From Cellulomonas sp. JZ18 (GTDB lineage Bacteria; Actinomycetota; Actinomycetes; Actinomycetales; Cellulomonadaceae): a stretch of 64,000 bases of DNA. Location: positions 2,418,001-2,482,000 of the forward strand of contig NZ_CP045245.1 in the NCBI RefSeq assembly GCF_009720485.1, read 5' to 3'. Of the stretch, positions 9,112-20,368 are shown piece by piece. Within the stretch, counting starts at the first letter, position 1, and each line of letters begins with the position of its first letter. The translations under genes were made by a program, and so were the position numbers. Under the pieces are notes generated by a model that saw nothing but the letters and a program-made list of their open reading frames with translations, was not told the origin of the DNA and ran no database searches.

Positions 9112-12020
9112 TCAGCTGCGCGGCTTCTCGCGCATCTCCCACGTCTCGATGACGTCGTCGACCTGCAGGTCGTTGTACGACCCCAGCCCGATACCGCACT
9201 CGAAGCCCTCGCGGACCTCGGTGGCGTCGTCCTTGAACCGCTTGAGCGACTCGATCGTGAGGTTGTCCCCCACGACCTTGCCGTTGCGCAGGACGCGCGC
9301 CCTGGAGTTGCGGACGATCGTGCCCGAGCGGACGAGCGACCCGGCGATGTTGCCGAACTTCGAGGAGCGGAACACCTCGCGCACCTCCGCGGTGCCGAGC
9401 TGCACCTCCTCGTACTCCGGCTTGAGCATCCCCTTGAGGGCGGCCTCGACGTCGTCGATCGCCTGGTAGATGACCGAGTAGAAGCGCACGTCGACGCCCT
9501 CGCGGTCGGCCAGGTCCTCGACGCGCTCCGCGAACTTCACGTTGAAGCCGATGATGATCGCGTTGTCGACCGTGGCGAGGTTGACGTCGTTCTGCGTGAT
9601 GGCACCCACACCGCGGTGGATGACGCGCAGGTCGACCTCGTCGCCGACGTCGATCTTGAGCAGCGCGTCCTCGAGCGCCTCGACGGCACCGGACACGTCG
9701 CCCTTGAGGACCAGGTTGAGGGTCTCGACCTTGCCCTGCTGCAGCGCCTGCGTGAAGTCCTCGAGGCTGATGCGCTTGCGGCGCTTGGCCAGGAGGGCGG
9801 CACGCTCGGCGGCCTCGCGCTTCTCGGCGATCTGACGGGCCGTGCGCTCGTCCGGGGCCACGAGGAACGTGTCGCCGGCGCTCGGCACGGACGCCAGGCC
9901 GAGGACCTGGACCGGACGCGCCGGCCCCGCCTCGGTGACGTTCTCGCCGTGCTCGTCGAACATCGCGCGGACGCGGCCGTGGGCCGTGCCGGCGACGATC
10001 GCGTCACCGACGTGCAGCGTGCCCGACTGGACCAGGACGGTCGCGACGGAGCCGCGGCCCTTGTCGAGGTTCGCCTCGATGGCGACGCCGCGCGCGTCCT
10101 TGTCGGGGTTCGCCCGCAGGTCGAGCGCCGCGTCGGCGGTGAGCAGCACGGCCTCGAGGAGGTCCTCGATGCCCATGCGCTGCTTCGCCGAGACGTTGAC
10201 GAACATCGTGTCGCCGCCGTACTCCTCGGCCACGAGGTTGTACTCGGTCAGCTGCTGGCGGATCTTGTCGGGGTTGGCCCCCTCCTTGTCCACCTTGTTG
10301 ACCGCCACGACGATCGGCACGTTCGCCGCCTGCGCGTGGTTGAGCGCCTCGATGGTCTGGGGCATCACGCCGTCGTCCGCCGCGACCACGAGGATCGCGA
10401 TGTCCGTCACCTGCGCACCACGGGCACGCATGGCGGTGAACGCCTCGTGACCCGGGGTGTCGATGAACGTGATGGCCCGCTCCTGGCCCTCGTGCTCGGT
10501 GCGCACCTGGTACGCACCGATGTGCTGGGTGATGCCGCCGGCCTCGCCCGCGACGACGTCCGTCGAGCGGATGGCGTCGAGGAGCTTCGTCTTGCCGTGG
10601 TCGACGTGACCCATGACCGTGACGACCGGCGGACGCGGCGCGAGGTCCTCGTCGGACTCCGCCTCGAGCTCGGCGTCGAGGTCGATGTCGAAGGACCCGA
10701 GCAGCTCGCGGTCCTCCTCCTCGGCCGACACCATCTCGATGACGTAGCCCAGCTCCTGGGCCAGCGTGCCGAACGTGTCCTCGTCGAGCGACTGCGTCGC
10801 CGTCGCCATCTCACCGAGGTGGAACAGCACGGTGACGAGCGCCGCCGGGTTCGCGTCGATCTTGTCGGCGAAGTCGTTCAGGGACGAGCCGTGCCGCAGC
10901 CGGATGACCGTCGAGCCGTTGCCGCGCGGGACGCTGACGCCGCCGAGCGACGGGGCCTGCATGGCCTCGAACTCCTGGCGCTTCGCCCGCTTCGACTTCC
11001 GCCCGCGGACGGGGCGACCACCGGCGCGACCGAACGCGCCCTGCGTGGAGCCGCGACCGGCGCCACCGGGACGACCGCCGCCACCGGGACGACCGCCGAA
11101 GCCGCCGCCACCGCCCGGCGCACCGCCGGGACGACCGCCGTAGCCGCCGCCACCGCCGCCGCGGCCGCCACCCGGGCCGCCGCGACCGGCACCGGCCGGG
11201 CGCTCGCCGGGACGACCGACGCCGCTGGAGGTGCGGCCGGGCATCATGCCCGGGTTCGGGCGCGGACCGCCCGGACGCGGCGCGGGACGCGGACCGCCGG
11301 GACGGTCCCCGGCCGAGGCCGCGGGCGCGCCGTCGGCCGCCTGCTGCCGGCGCTCGCCCGGGCGCGGCATGCCCTGCGAGGACGCGAACGGGTTGTTGCC
11401 GGGACGGGGACCACCGGGGCGCGGACCGCCCGGACGCGGACCGCCCGGTCGGTCGCCGCCACCCTGGCGACCCATGCCCTGCGACGGCGCGAACGGGTTG
11501 TTGCCCGGACGCGGGGCGCCGGGACGGCCACCGCCGCCGCCGGCAGGGCGCGGGGCGCCCGGACGCGCGGACGGCGCGGGACGGGCCGCGGGCGCCTGCG
11601 GCGTCGGGCCCTGGGGGTTGCGCGGTGCGGGTGCGGGGGCCTGCGGGGTGCGCGCCGCGGGAGCCGGGGCAGCCGGAGCGGCGGGCGCGGCGGGTGCCGG
11701 GCGCGGTGCCGGTGCGGGCGTGGACGCCGCCGGTGCGGAGGCCTCCGGCGCGGGGGCCGCGGGCGCTGCCGGGCGGCGGGCGCCGCCGGGGCCGCGGGGG
11801 CGGCGGGCGCCGCGGGGCGCGGCGCCGGTGCAGCCGGACGCGACGCGGACGAGCCGTTGCCGCCCGCGGGGTAGGTGTCGCGCAGCTTGCGCACGACGGG
11901 GGGCTCGATCGTCGAGGACGCCGAGCGGACGAACTCACCGAGCTCGCCGAGCTTGCTCATGAGGGTCTTGCTGTCGACTCCGAGCTCCTTGGCGAGCTCG
12001 TAGACGCGGACCTTGGCCAC
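9112..12020 (-). CDS. infB: translation initiation factor IF-2, with one apparent frameshift
   Basis: IF-2 is the GTPase that places initiator tRNA on the 30S subunit. The N-terminus reads [19 protein letters not shown] (IF2_N), followed by an Ala/Pro and then Gly/Arg/Pro-rich linker of about 300 residues. The GTPase domain follows (GHVDHGKT near residue 467, NKVDKEG), then domains II-IV ending in KPRS. The N-terminal and main parts lie in different frames. Adding one base to the four-G run at 11788-11791 (plus strand) joins them into a 969-residue protein and reads [12 protein letters not shown] across the join. The next G-run (11796-11800) is an alternative site. The gene should be essential, so an assembly error is likeliest. 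Confidence 0.93.
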
Positions 12021-12067
12021 ATCTCTCCTGTCTCGGCCCGCCCCGGACAGGGAGGACCGTCGTTAGT

Positions 12068-12109
12068 GCTGGGTACTCATCGCTGGGCACTCATCGCTGC
12101 GTGCTCATC
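12068..12109. repeat. three tandem 14-bp repeats at the end of ylxR
   Basis: The units GCTGGGTACTCATC, GCTGGGCACTCATC and GCTGCGTGCTCATC follow each other without gap (12068-12081, 12082-12095, 12096-12109). They cover the ylxR stop and part of the leader of infB. On the minus strand each begins GATGAG, so each unit offers an ATG in a new frame. This looks like a recent slippage duplication. Confidence 0.7.
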
Positions 12110-12477
12110 GGGTCGCCATCGGCTTCCAACCCGCTTTCCCTGTCGACGGTCGGCACCGGGATGTCCCCGGCGCCGTCGTGCTGCGGCTGTGGCTGCTGGT
12201 CGTCGGCGTGCCGTGCGACGGCTCCGGCGACCACCTCGGTGTCGAGCGGACCTGCGTGGCGCAGGGCCCGCCCGAACGCCCGCCGTCGGACGGCGAGCGC
12301 GAGACAGTGCTCCTCGGGGTGCAGCCAGGCACCCCGCCCCGGCATCCGGCGGCGCTCGTCCACGACGAGCACGGGCTCACCCGTGGCGTCGCGTCCCAGC
12401 ACCACCCTCAGCAGGGCCGATCTCGGGCCGGTCGAGCGGCACCCCACGCACGTGCGGACGGGACCCGGTTCGGGCAC
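12091..12477 (-). CDS. ylxR: YlxR family RNA-binding protein
   Basis: YlxR proteins (DUF448) are small nucleic-acid-binding proteins encoded between nusA and infB. The 128-residue reading contains VRTCVGCRSTGPRSALLRVV, then RRMPGRGAWLHP and a C-terminal basic helix (AVRRRAFGRALRH), which form the YlxR fold. The tail of about 40 residues is low complexity. I chose the GTG at 12477 (VPEPGPVRTC) as the first start next to the conserved core; no clear ribosome binding site supports it, so the start is uncertain. It is followed by infB 70 bases later. Confidence 0.85.
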   Translation of the reverse strand: MPEPGPVRTCVGCRSTGPRSALLRVVLGRDATGEPVLVVDERRRMPGRGAWLHPEEHCLALAVRRRAFGRALRHAGPLDTEVVAGAVARHADDQQPQPQHDGAGDIPVPTVDRESGLEADGDPMSTQR

Positions 12478-12560
12478 GGGATGCGCGGGATCGGGGTGCC
12501 GTCTGCTCGGCGAGGAGAGCCGGGCGTCCGACCCAGCCTCCGTCAGTCTACCGCGCCGGC

Positions 12561-13598
12561 TCACCGGACGTGACCGGACGTCCCGTCGGTCGCGCCGGCG
12601 GGACGGTCCTGACCCTCGGCGGGCTCCTGCGCGTCCGAGCGGATGTCGATGCGCCAGCCCGTCAGCTTGGCGGCGAGGCGGGCGTTCTGGCCCTCCTTGC
12701 CGATCGCGAGGGACAGCTGGTAGTCCGGCACGACGACGCGCGCGGCGCGCGCCTCGGGGTCGACGACCGTGACGGACAGCACACGCGCGGGCGACAGCGC
12801 GTGCGCCACCATCTCCGCCGGGTCGTCCGCGTGGTCGACGATGTCGATCTTCTCGCCGTGCAGCTCCGCCATGACCGCGCGCACGCGGCCGCCCATCGGG
12901 CCGATGCACGCACCCTTGGCGTTCACGCCGGCGACGGTCGCGCGGACCGCCATCTTCGTCCGGTGCCCGGCCTCGCGGGCGAGCGCCGTGATCTCGACCG
13001 TGCCGTCGGCGATCTCGGGCACCTCGAGCGCGAACAGCTTGCGCACGAGCATCGGGTGCGTCCGCGACAGCGTGATCTGTGGCCCTCGCGGGCCACGCGC
13101 CACGTCGAGCACGTACGCGCGCAGGCGCTCGCCGTGCACGTACCGCTCCCCGGGCACCTGCTCGTGCTGCGGCAGCACGGCCTCCACCCCTCCCACGTCG
13201 ACGAGCACGGTGCGCGGGTCGCGTCCCTGCTGGATGACGCCGCCCAGCACCTCGCCCGCCTTGCCGCGGAACTGCCCGAGGACCTGGTCGTCCTCGGCGT
13301 CCCGCAGGCGCTGGACGATGACCTGGCGGGCCGTGGACGTGGCGATGCGGCCGAAGCCCGCGGGCGTGTCGTCGTACTCGGGCGCCTCCGCCTCGGGGGC
13401 GTCGGCGTCGACCGGCTCCTTCGCCCACACCGTGACGTGCCCCGTGCGGCGGTCGACCTCCACCCGCGCGCGCTGCTGCGCCCCCGGCGTGCGGTGGTAC
13501 GCCGAGAGCAGAGCCTGCTCGATCGCCTCCACGAGCACGTCGAGGCTGATCTCCCGCTCCCGCTCGATCAGGCGCAGCGCCTGCATGTCGATGTCCAC
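12561..13598 (-). CDS. nusA: transcription termination/antitermination factor NusA
   Basis: NusA (345 residues) binds RNA polymerase and nascent RNA to modulate pausing and termination. The order is an N-terminal RNAP-binding domain ([18 protein letters not shown]), an S1 domain (HVTVWAKE region) and two KH domains ([18 protein letters not shown] and [17 protein letters not shown]). It lacks the C-terminal repeats of E. coli NusA, as usual in actinobacteria. The GTG start at 13598 sits one base after the rimP stop, with GGAGGG upstream inside rimP, so the pair is coupled. Confidence 0.96.
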   Translation of the reverse strand: MDIDMQALRLIEREREISLDVLVEAIEQALLSAYHRTPGAQQRARVEVDRRTGHVTVWAKEPVDADAPEAEAPEYDDTPAGFGRIATSTARQVIVQRLRDAEDDQVLGQFRGKAGEVLGGVIQQGRDPRTVLVDVGGVEAVLPQHEQVPGERYVHGERLRAYVLDVARGPRGPQITLSRTHPMLVRKLFALEVPEIADGTVEITALAREAGHRTKMAVRATVAGVNAKGACIGPMGGRVRAVMAELHGEKIDIVDHADDPAEMVAHALSPARVLSVTVVDPEARAARVVVPDYQLSLAIGKEGQNARLAAKLTGWRIDIRSDAQEPAEGQDRPAGATDGTSGHVR

Positions 13599-13599
13599 G

Positions 13600-14145
13600 T
13601 CAGCCCTCCGTCTCCACGTCGTCGTCACCGGTGCCCACGCCGCTGAGGTCGACCTCGACCCGCCCGGAGCGCACGTCCGCCCACGGCACGGCGACGGGCG
13701 GCAGCTCCTTGGGGCGGCGCCCCTTGCCCGGGTCCGTCACCGGCACCACCACGACCTCCGGCTCCCCGCCCGCACCGACGTCGGACAGCCGGCCGGTCAC
13801 CGCGGTGCCGTCGCCGCGCACCAGCGTGACCTTGCGGCCCACCGCCCGGCGCCAGTGGCGCGGCTGGGTGAGCGGGCGGTCGACGCCGGGGCTGCTGACC
13901 TCGAGCGTGTACGCGCCGGGCAGCACGTCCGTCGCGTCGAGCGCGTCGGACACCGCCTGGGTCACCTCGCCGATGCGGTCGAGGTCCAGCTCGGCCTCGT
14001 CCCCGTCGGTCAGGTCGACGACGACGCGGACGACCGTCCGAGCCCCGGCACCGGCCACCTCCAGGCCCTCCAGCAGGAGCCCGGCCCCCGCGACGGCGGG
14101 CTCGACGACCTCACGCACCCGGGGTGCGGCTGCTGGCGCGACCAT
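13600..14145 (-). CDS. rimP: ribosome maturation factor RimP
   Basis: RimP (181 residues) is needed for 30S maturation. The sequence has the N-terminal alpha/beta domain ([20 protein letters not shown]), the signature [24 protein letters not shown] split over the domain boundary, and a C-terminal SH3-like domain. The ATG at 14145 follows AGGAGG by eight bases. It starts the rimP-nusA-ylxR-infB series and diverges from the DUF4439 gene. Confidence 0.95.
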   Translation of the reverse strand: MVAPAAAPRVREVVEPAVAGAGLLLEGLEVAGAGARTVVRVVVDLTDGDEAELDLDRIGEVTQAVSDALDATDVLPGAYTLEVSSPGVDRPLTQPRHWRRAVGRKVTLVRGDGTAVTGRLSDVGAGGEPEVVVVPVTDPGKGRRPKELPPVAVPWADVRSGRVEVDLSGVGTGDDDVETEG

Positions 14146-14285
14146 GACGCGGCCTCCTGTCGGCTCTCGGCGCGGGCGGCACGAGCGGCGACCCTTGTGA
14201 CGTTGTGGGGACCAGCCTAACGACTCGCGGCGGGGCCCCCGACCCTGCGCGGCCGGGCGCACGCGGCGTGGGAGGATCGCCGCCG

Positions 14286-15335
14286 ATGGACCGCCCCGCC
14301 GCCCCCGCCCCCGTCCGCCGCGCCCGGCTGCGGCGCACCCTGGCCCTGGCCGCGCTCGTGCTGCCGCTGACGGCGTGCGGCCTGCGGCTCGAGACGCCCC
14401 CGCCCGCCGAGCCGAGCCCCGACGCGGTCGAGCAGGTCCGCGGCCGCACGGTGGCCGACGCGCTCGACCTCGCGGCCGACGCCGAGGGCCTGGCCGCGAC
14501 GACGCCCGAGGGGCCCGCGCGCGAGGTGCTGGAGGACGTGGTCGCGCACGCGGCGCGCCACGCCGCGGAGGCCGGCGGCGTCTACGACTCGGGCCTGCCG
14601 CGCCCCACGCCGTCGACGACCCCGACGCCACGCCCCGCGCCGGACGCCGGCACGCTGCTCGTGACCCTGGTCGAGGACGCGGCCACCGCGTCGGCCGACG
14701 CGGACGCGGTGCCGGACGGACCGCTCGCGCGCCTCGTGGCGTCGGTCGCCACGTCCCGCGCCGACCTCGCGCGACGGCTGTCCACGGCCACCGGCCTGCC
14801 GCTGCCCGCGGTCGACGAGGACCGGGACGAGCCGAGCGGGTCGGGGGCCTCCGCGGGCGCCTCACCGGCCCCCTCTCCGGACGCGACCCCCGCCACGGCC
14901 ACGGGCGCGCACGCCGACGCCCTCGCGGCCGTCGCCCTCGCCCACGACGAGGCGGGGTACGCCTACGAGGTGCTGGCGGCACGCCGCTCGGGCGACGCGC
15001 GCGAGGACGCACGGGCGGCCGCCGCCCGGCACCGCGCCGCCGGTGCGCGGTGGGCCGCCGCGGCCGGCGTCGTCGGCAGGAGCGACGACCCGCGCCGCTC
15101 CGCCTACGCGCTGCCCGCCGCGCTCGACGACCCGGTCGTGCTCGAGGACCTCGCGCGCCGCGTCGAGTCCGCCGTGACCGACGCGTACGCGACCGCCGTG
15201 GCGACGGCACCGGCCGGCGGCCGCGCGTCCCTCGTCGCGGGGCTGCGCGCGTCGCACGACGCGGCGACGGCACGGGGCGCGGCGCCGGTCGCCTTCCCGG
15301 GGCTCCCCGAGCTCGCGGGCGAGCCCGTCGGCTGA
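14286..15335 (+). CDS. DUF4439 ferritin-like lipoprotein
   Basis: This 349-residue protein begins with an Arg-rich N-terminus, a hydrophobic stretch and the lipobox LPLTACG with the lipid-acceptor cysteine at residue 31, so it should be anchored outside the membrane. The remainder is Ala-rich and helical, with a Pro/Thr/Ser linker in the middle (residues about 100-115 and 190-210). The last 130 residues (AHDEAGYAYEVLAARRSGDAR and following) match the DUF4439 ferritin-like domain found next to rimP in actinobacteria. No metal-ligand pattern can be confirmed and its function is unknown. The start at 14286 follows GGGAGG by about ten bases. Confidence 0.75.
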   Translation: MDRPAAPAPVRRARLRRTLALAALVLPLTACGLRLETPPPAEPSPDAVEQVRGRTVADALDLAADAEGLAATTPEGPAREVLEDVVAHAARHAAEAGGVYDSGLPRPTPSTTPTPRPAPDAGTLLVTLVEDAATASADADAVPDGPLARLVASVATSRADLARRLSTATGLPLPAVDEDRDEPSGSGASAGASPAPSPDATPATATGAHADALAAVALAHDEAGYAYEVLAARRSGDAREDARAAAARHRAAGARWAAAAGVVGRSDDPRRSAYALPAALDDPVVLEDLARRVESAVTDAYATAVATAPAGGRASLVAGLRASHDAATARGAAPVAFPGLPELAGEPVG

Positions 15336-15372
15336 GCGCCTCGGTCGAGCGCGTCGGTCGAGCGCCCCGCCG

Positions 15373-17165
15373 TCAGCCGGCCAGGAGCCCGTCGACCAGC
15401 TCGGCCACGTGGTCGGCGGCGGCCTCGACGGCCACCTGCTCGCCCGAGCCGCCGGCGCGCGGACGCACCTCGACGACGCCGTCCGCGAGGCCACGACCGA
15501 CGACGACGACGAGCGGCACGCCGAGCAGCTCCGCGTCCGCGAACTTGACGCCCGGCGACACCTTCGGCCGGTCGTCGTACAGGACCTCGACGCCGCGGGC
15601 CGCGAGCGTCGTGGCGAGCGCCTCGGCCGCCTCGAACACCGCCGCGTCCTTGCCCGTCGCGACCACGTGCACGTGCGCGGGCGCGACGTGCGCGGGCCAC
15701 GCGAGACCGCGCTCGTCGTGGTTCGCCTCGGCGAGCGCCGCCAGGACGCGCGTCACGCCGATGCCGTAGGAGCCCATGGTGACGACGACGGACTTGCCGT
15801 TCTGGTCGAGCACGGTCAGGCCCAGGGCCTGCGCGTACTTGCGGCCGAGCTGGAAGATGTGGCCGATCTCGATGCCGCGGGCGAGCTCGAGCGGACCCGA
15901 CCCGTCCGGCGCGGGGTCGCCCGCGCGCACCTCGGCGGCCTCGACGGTCCCGTCGGCCGTGAAGTCGCGCCCGGCGACGAGGTCGAAGACGTGCCGCCCG
16001 GGCTCGTTCGCACCCGTGATCCACCGCGTGCCGGGCACGACCCGGGGGTCGAGGAGGTAGCGCACGGACGTGCGCTTGCCGCCCTCGGCGACGGCGACGT
16101 TCGGCCCGAGCACGCCGGGACCGATGTACCCGCGCACGAGCTCCGGGTGCGCGGCGAAGTCCGCGTCGCCGGCCGGCTCGACCTCGGCCGGCGCCACGCC
16201 CGCCTCGAGCCGCTTGAGGTCGACCTCGCGGTCGCCCGGCAGGCCGACGACGACGAGCTCGCGCTCGCCCGTCGGGTGCACCAGCGCCAGCACGACGTTC
16301 TTCAGCGTGTCGGCGGCCGTCCAGGGCCGGTCCGCGCGCGGGACGTGCGCGTTGGCGTACGCCACCAGGGTCTCGATCGTCGGGGTGTCCGGCGTGTCCT
16401 CGACGTGCGCGGCGGGCGCGTCCGACCAGTCCAGCGGCGCCGGCGGGAGCGTCGTGACCGCCTCGACGTTGGCGGCGTACCCGCCCGCCGAGCGCACGAA
16501 CGTGTCCTCGCCGATCGGCGTCGGCGTCAGGAACTCCTCCGAGCGCGACCCGCCCATCGCGCCGGAGGTGGCCGCGACGATCACGTACTCCAGGCCGAGG
16601 CGGTCGAAGATGCGCTGGTACGCGCCCCGCTGCGCCTCGTACGACGCCGCCAGGCCCTCGTCGTCGACGTCGAACGAGTAGGCGTCCTTCATGACGAACT
16701 CGCGCCCGCGGATCAGGCCGGCCCGCGGCCGCGCCTCGTCGCGGTACTTCGTCTGGATCTGGAACAGCGCGAGCGGCAGGTCCTTGTACGAGGAGTACAG
16801 GTCCTTGACCAGGAGCGTGAACATCTCCTCGTGCGTCGGCGCGAGGAGGTAGTCGCCGTCCTTGCGGTCCTTGAGGCGGAAGATGTTCGGCCCGTACTCC
16901 GTCCAGCGACCCGTCGCCTCGTACGGCTCCTTCGGCAGCAGCGCCGGGAAGTGCACCTCCTGCGCCCCGATCGCCGTCATCTCCTCGCGGACGACCTGCT
17001 CGACCTTGGCCAGCACCCGCAGGCCCAGCGGCAGCCACGTGTAGATGCCGGGGCGGCGCGGCGGATGTACCCCGCGCGCACGAGGAGCTTGTGGCTGGCC
17101 ACCTCGGCGTCGGCGGGGTCCTCGCGCAGGGTGCGGACGAAGAGCGTGGACATGCGCAGGAGCAT
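15373..17165 (-). CDS. proS: proline--tRNA ligase, with one apparent frameshift
   Basis: ProRS charges tRNA-Pro. The protein has class II motifs ([20 protein letters not shown]), an inserted editing domain (about residues 230-400) and the anticodon-binding domain at the C-terminus. Reading starts [16 protein letters not shown] and continues to GYIRRAAP, then jumps frame. The main part resumes at GIYTWLPLG and [13 protein letters not shown]. One extra base in the four-G run at 17050-17053 (plus strand) repairs it to 597 residues, the usual length of the bacterial form. The gene should be essential, so I treat this as an assembly error. It converges with DUF4439 and diverges from the Fpg/Nei gene. 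Confidence 0.93.
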
Positions 17166-17252
17166 GGGACGGAGCCTAGTGGCCCGCGCGCACGCCTCCG
17201 CGCCGCGCCCGGGCGGGTGCGCGCTGTCGGTGGCGTGCGCCACGATGGGCCC

Positions 17253-18143
17253 GTGCCCGAGCTGCCCGAGGTCGAGGCGCTGGCGCAGTACCTGCGCGGG
17301 CGCACGGTCGGCCGCACCGTCACGCGCGTCGAGGTCGCGGCGATCAGCGCGCTGAAGACGTTCCGTCCGGCGCCGACGGCGTTGCGCGGCGGGGTCGTCC
17401 TGGACGTCGGCCGGCACGGCAAGTGGCTCGACACGGCCGTCGAGACGCCGGCGGACGGGGTGCTGCACCTCGTGTGGCACCTCTCGCGCGCCGGCTGGGT
17501 GCGCTGGTACGACGCCCTGCCCGAGCGCCCGGCCCGTCCCGGCAGGTCGCCGGTCGCGCTGCGGGTGGGGTTCGACGACGGCTCCGGGTTCGACCTGACG
17601 GAGGCCGGCACGCGCAAGCGGCTGGCCGTCCACGTCGTCGCCGACCCGGTCGACGTGCCGCAGGTCGCCACGCTCGGCGTCGAGCCGCTGTCGGAGGCGT
17701 TCACGCCGCAGCTGCTGGGTGAGCTGCTCGCGGCCCGCAACCAGCAGGTCAAGGGACTGCTGCGCGACCAGGGCACGATCGCCGGCATCGGCAACGCCTA
17801 CTCCGACGAGATCCTGCTCGTCACGCGGACCAGCCCGTTCGCGCCCACGCGGTCGTACGACGAGGCCCGCACCCAGCGGCTGCACGCGGCGATCCGCGCG
17901 GTGCTCACCGAGGCCGTCGCCGCCGCGTCGGGCAAGCCGGCCGCCGAGCTCAAGGACGCCAAGCGCCAGGGGATGCGCGTCCACGGCCGCACGGGCGAGC
18001 CCTGCCCCGGCTGGGACGGGGTGCCGTGCGGCGACATCGTGCACGAGGTGTCGTTCGCCGACTCGTCCCTGCAGTACTGCCCCACGTGCCAGACGGGGGG
18101 CAAGCCGCTCGCCGACCGGCGCCTGTCGCGCCTGCTGCGCTGA
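17253..18143 (+). CDS. Fpg/Nei family DNA glycosylase/AP lyase
   Basis: Base-excision repair enzyme (296 residues) that removes oxidised bases and nicks the abasic site. The GTG start gives [16 protein letters not shown]; the N-terminal Pro is the Schiff-base nucleophile and Glu3 the general acid. The DNA-binding H2TH motif lies around [20 protein letters not shown]. The C-terminal zinc finger contains [12 protein letters not shown] and YCPTCQTGG. The finger's first cysteine pair is spaced wider than in E. coli Fpg, so the exact subfamily (Fpg, Nei or an actinobacterial Fpg2-type) is open. It is divergent from proS. Confidence 0.92.
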   Translation: MPELPEVEALAQYLRGRTVGRTVTRVEVAAISALKTFRPAPTALRGGVVLDVGRHGKWLDTAVETPADGVLHLVWHLSRAGWVRWYDALPERPARPGRSPVALRVGFDDGSGFDLTEAGTRKRLAVHVVADPVDVPQVATLGVEPLSEAFTPQLLGELLAARNQQVKGLLRDQGTIAGIGNAYSDEILLVTRTSPFAPTRSYDEARTQRLHAAIRAVLTEAVAAASGKPAAELKDAKRQGMRVHGRTGEPCPGWDGVPCGDIVHEVSFADSSLQYCPTCQTGGKPLADRRLSRLLR

Positions 18144-18195
18144 CGGGCGCGCGTGCGCCGAGCGCCGCGGGCCTCCGGGGCCGACGCGCGGCGGC

Positions 18196-19101
18196 TCAGA
18201 ACAGCACGGTCGCGTACTCCCCCACCTGACGGAAGCCGACCGCGCGGTACGCGCGTACGGCGCGCGTGTTGTACCCGTTGACGTACAGCGACACCGTCGG
18301 CGCGAGCTCGGCGCGCGCTGTCTGCACGACGGCAGCCATCCCGCGCTCGGACAACCGCTCGCCCCGTCGCTCGGGGTCGACCCACACGCCCTGCACCTGC
18401 GCGACCCCGCCGGCCACCGCGGGCACCTCGGCCTTGAAGACGACCCGCGGCCGCCGCCAGCGGCCGCCGCCCGCCTCGACCCGGACGAACGACCGCCCCT
18501 GCTCGATGAGCAGCCGCACGCGCTGCTCGTAGGGGCCGCCCGGCCCGCTCGCCGGCGAGTAGCCGACCTCCTCGGTGAACATGCGCACGCACGCCGGGAG
18601 CACCGCGTCGTACTCCTCCGGCACCGAGCGGCGCACGGCGGGGTCGGGGGCCACCGCCGGCTCGTGGTCGATGACCATCGACGGCTGGCTCGCACGCACC
18701 TCCCGCTCGACCGGCCAGGAGCCCCGCAACCGCGACCACAGCCCCAGCACGGCGTCCGCCGGCCCCACGATCGAGGAGCAGCGCCGGCCGCGCAGACGGC
18801 CCAGCTCGGCGAACGCGTCGAGGGCGCGGGCCGCGCCCGCGTCGTCGTGCGGGACCAGGACCGGCACCAGGTTCGCCCCGACCCAGCAGATGCCGCGCAG
18901 ACCGTCGTCCTCGGCATAGCCCCACAGCTCGCCGCCCGCACGGCGCAGACCGGTCGCGGCCGCCTGCTCGAGGCGGCTCGCGGCGAGCACGGAGCCGACC
19001 GGGTCCGTCGCGCAGACGGCCAGCGCGGCCGGGACGTCGGCGTCCGTCAGGACCGCCGCTCCCGTGCGCCCCCCGAGCGCCGTCCCCTGCGCCGCCGTCA
19101 T
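18196..19101 (-). CDS. GNAT acetyltransferase with DUF4081 N-terminal domain
   Basis: This 301-residue protein has an N-terminal DUF4081-like half ([13 protein letters not shown], and [12 protein letters not shown]) and a C-terminal GNAT fold, with the acetyl-CoA-binding pattern [20 protein letters not shown] and the closing [20 protein letters not shown]. It corresponds in position to Rv2867c of M. tuberculosis, next to ispG and the M50 protease. The substrate is unknown. The ATG at 19101 is preferred because the longer reading adds a Gly/Ala/Pro stretch; no clear ribosome binding site is seen for either. Confidence 0.88.
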   Translation of the reverse strand: MTAAQGTALGGRTGAAVLTDADVPAALAVCATDPVGSVLAASRLEQAAATGLRRAGGELWGYAEDDGLRGICWVGANLVPVLVPHDDAGAARALDAFAELGRLRGRRCSSIVGPADAVLGLWSRLRGSWPVEREVRASQPSMVIDHEPAVAPDPAVRRSVPEEYDAVLPACVRMFTEEVGYSPASGPGGPYEQRVRLLIEQGRSFVRVEAGGGRWRRPRVVFKAEVPAVAGGVAQVQGVWVDPERRGERLSERGMAAVVQTARAELAPTVSLYVNGYNTRAVRAYRAVGFRQVGEYATVLF

Positions 19102-19210
19102 GAGGCGATTGTGCCCCAGCGGGTCGCAGGGCGCCCGGCCGGGCGCGGGCGCGCCCGCACCGGATCCCGTCACGCCCGCGACCGCTGCCGCGGGAGCGCC
19201 GCGGAGGGCG

Positions 19211-20368
19211 TCAACCGACGGACACCACGGGTGCGCCGCCGCCCTCGACGGGGTCCATGGAGTCGGCGATGCGCATGGCCTCCTCGATGAGCGTCTCGAC
19301 GATCATCGACTCCGGCACGGTCTTGACGACCTCGCCCTTGACGAAGATCTGCCCCTTGCCGTTGCCCGAGGCCACACCGAGGTCGGCCTCGCGCGCCTCG
19401 CCGGGACCGTTGACGACGCAGCCCATGACGGCGACGCGCAGCGGCACCTCCATGCCCTCGAGCCCGGCGGTGACCTTCTCCGCGAGCGTGTAGACGTCGA
19501 CCTGCGCCCGACCGCACGAGGGGCACGAGACGATCTCGAGCTTGCGCGGCCGCAGGTTGAGCGCCTGGAGGATCTGGATGCCGACCTTCACCTCCTCGAC
19601 CGGAGGCGCCGACAGCGAGACGCGGATGGTGTCGCCGATGCCCTTGCTCAGCAGGGCGCCGAACGCCGTGGCGGACTTGATGGTCCCCTGGAACGCGGGC
19701 CCGGCCTCGGTGACGCCGAGGTGCAGGGGCCAGTCGCCGCGCTCGGCCAGCAGCTCGTACGCGCGGACCATCACGACCGGGTCGTTGTGCTTGACCGAGA
19801 TCTTGAAGTCGTGGAAGCCGTGCTCCTCGAACAGCGAGGCCTCCCACACCGCCGACTCGACGAGCGCCTCGGGCGTCGCCTTGCCGTACTTCGCGAGCAG
19901 ACGCGGGTCGAGCGAGCCCGCGTTCACGCCGATGCGGATCGAGGTGCCCGCGTCGGCGGCCGCCTTCGCGATCTCCTTGACCTGGTCGTCGAACTTGCGG
20001 ATGTTGCCGGGGTTCACGCGGACGGCGGCGCAGCCGGCGTCGATCGCGGCGAACACGTACTTCGGCTGGAAGTGGATGTCGGCGATGACGGGGATCTGCG
20101 ACTTGCGCGCGATCGCCGGCAGCGCGTCGGCGTCGTCCTGGCTCGGCACCGCGACGCGCACGATGTCGCAGCCGGCGGCCGTCAGCTCGGCGATCTGCTG
20201 GAGGGTCGCGTTGATGTCGGTCGTCGGCGTGGTCGTCATCGACTGGACCGAGATCGGAGCGTCGCCGCCGACCTCGACCTTGCCGACGCGGATCTTGCGG
20301 GAGGGGCGGCGCGGGGCCAGGACCGGCGCCGGTGCCTGCGGCATGCCGAGGCTGATCGGGGTGCTCAC
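19211..20368 (-). CDS. ispG: 4-hydroxy-3-methylbut-2-en-1-yl diphosphate synthase
   Basis: IspG (GcpE) is the iron-sulfur enzyme of the MEP isoprenoid pathway that makes HMBPP from MEcPP. The 385-residue protein has the TIM-barrel start [15 protein letters not shown], the repeated RVNPGN motif, and the cluster ligands [10 protein letters not shown] (near 281-284) and [11 protein letters not shown] (near 316). It pairs functionally with dxr in the same neighbourhood. It sits about 105 bases downstream of the M50 protease in the same direction. Confidence 0.97.
   Translation of the reverse strand: MSTPISLGMPQAPAPVLAPRRPSRKIRVGKVEVGGDAPISVQSMTTTPTTDINATLQQIAELTAAGCDIVRVAVPSQDDADALPAIARKSQIPVIADIHFQPKYVFAAIDAGCAAVRVNPGNIRKFDDQVKEIAKAAADAGTSIRIGVNAGSLDPRLLAKYGKATPEALVESAVWEASLFEEHGFHDFKISVKHNDPVVMVRAYELLAERGDWPLHLGVTEAGPAFQGTIKSATAFGALLSKGIGDTIRVSLSAPPVEEVKVGIQILQALNLRPRKLEIVSCPSCGRAQVDVYTLAEKVTAGLEGMEVPLRVAVMGCVVNGPGEAREADLGVASGNGKGQIFVKGEVVKTVPESMIVETLIEEAMRIADSMDPVEGGGAPVVSVG

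Noticed and set aside
11100..11560. GC-rich repeats in the infB region considered as a tandem repeat locus or CRISPR
   Set aside because: The units are codon-level repeats of GGPRPGG-type linker sequence and have no spacers.
9112..11874. Plus-strand open frames opposite infB
   Set aside because: Gly/Arg/Pro repeats mirror the IF-2 linker; no start site or homology supports them.
12105..12380. Alternative minus-strand frame overlapping ylxR
   Set aside because: It lacks the YlxR residues and its composition is Ser/Arg-rich noise.
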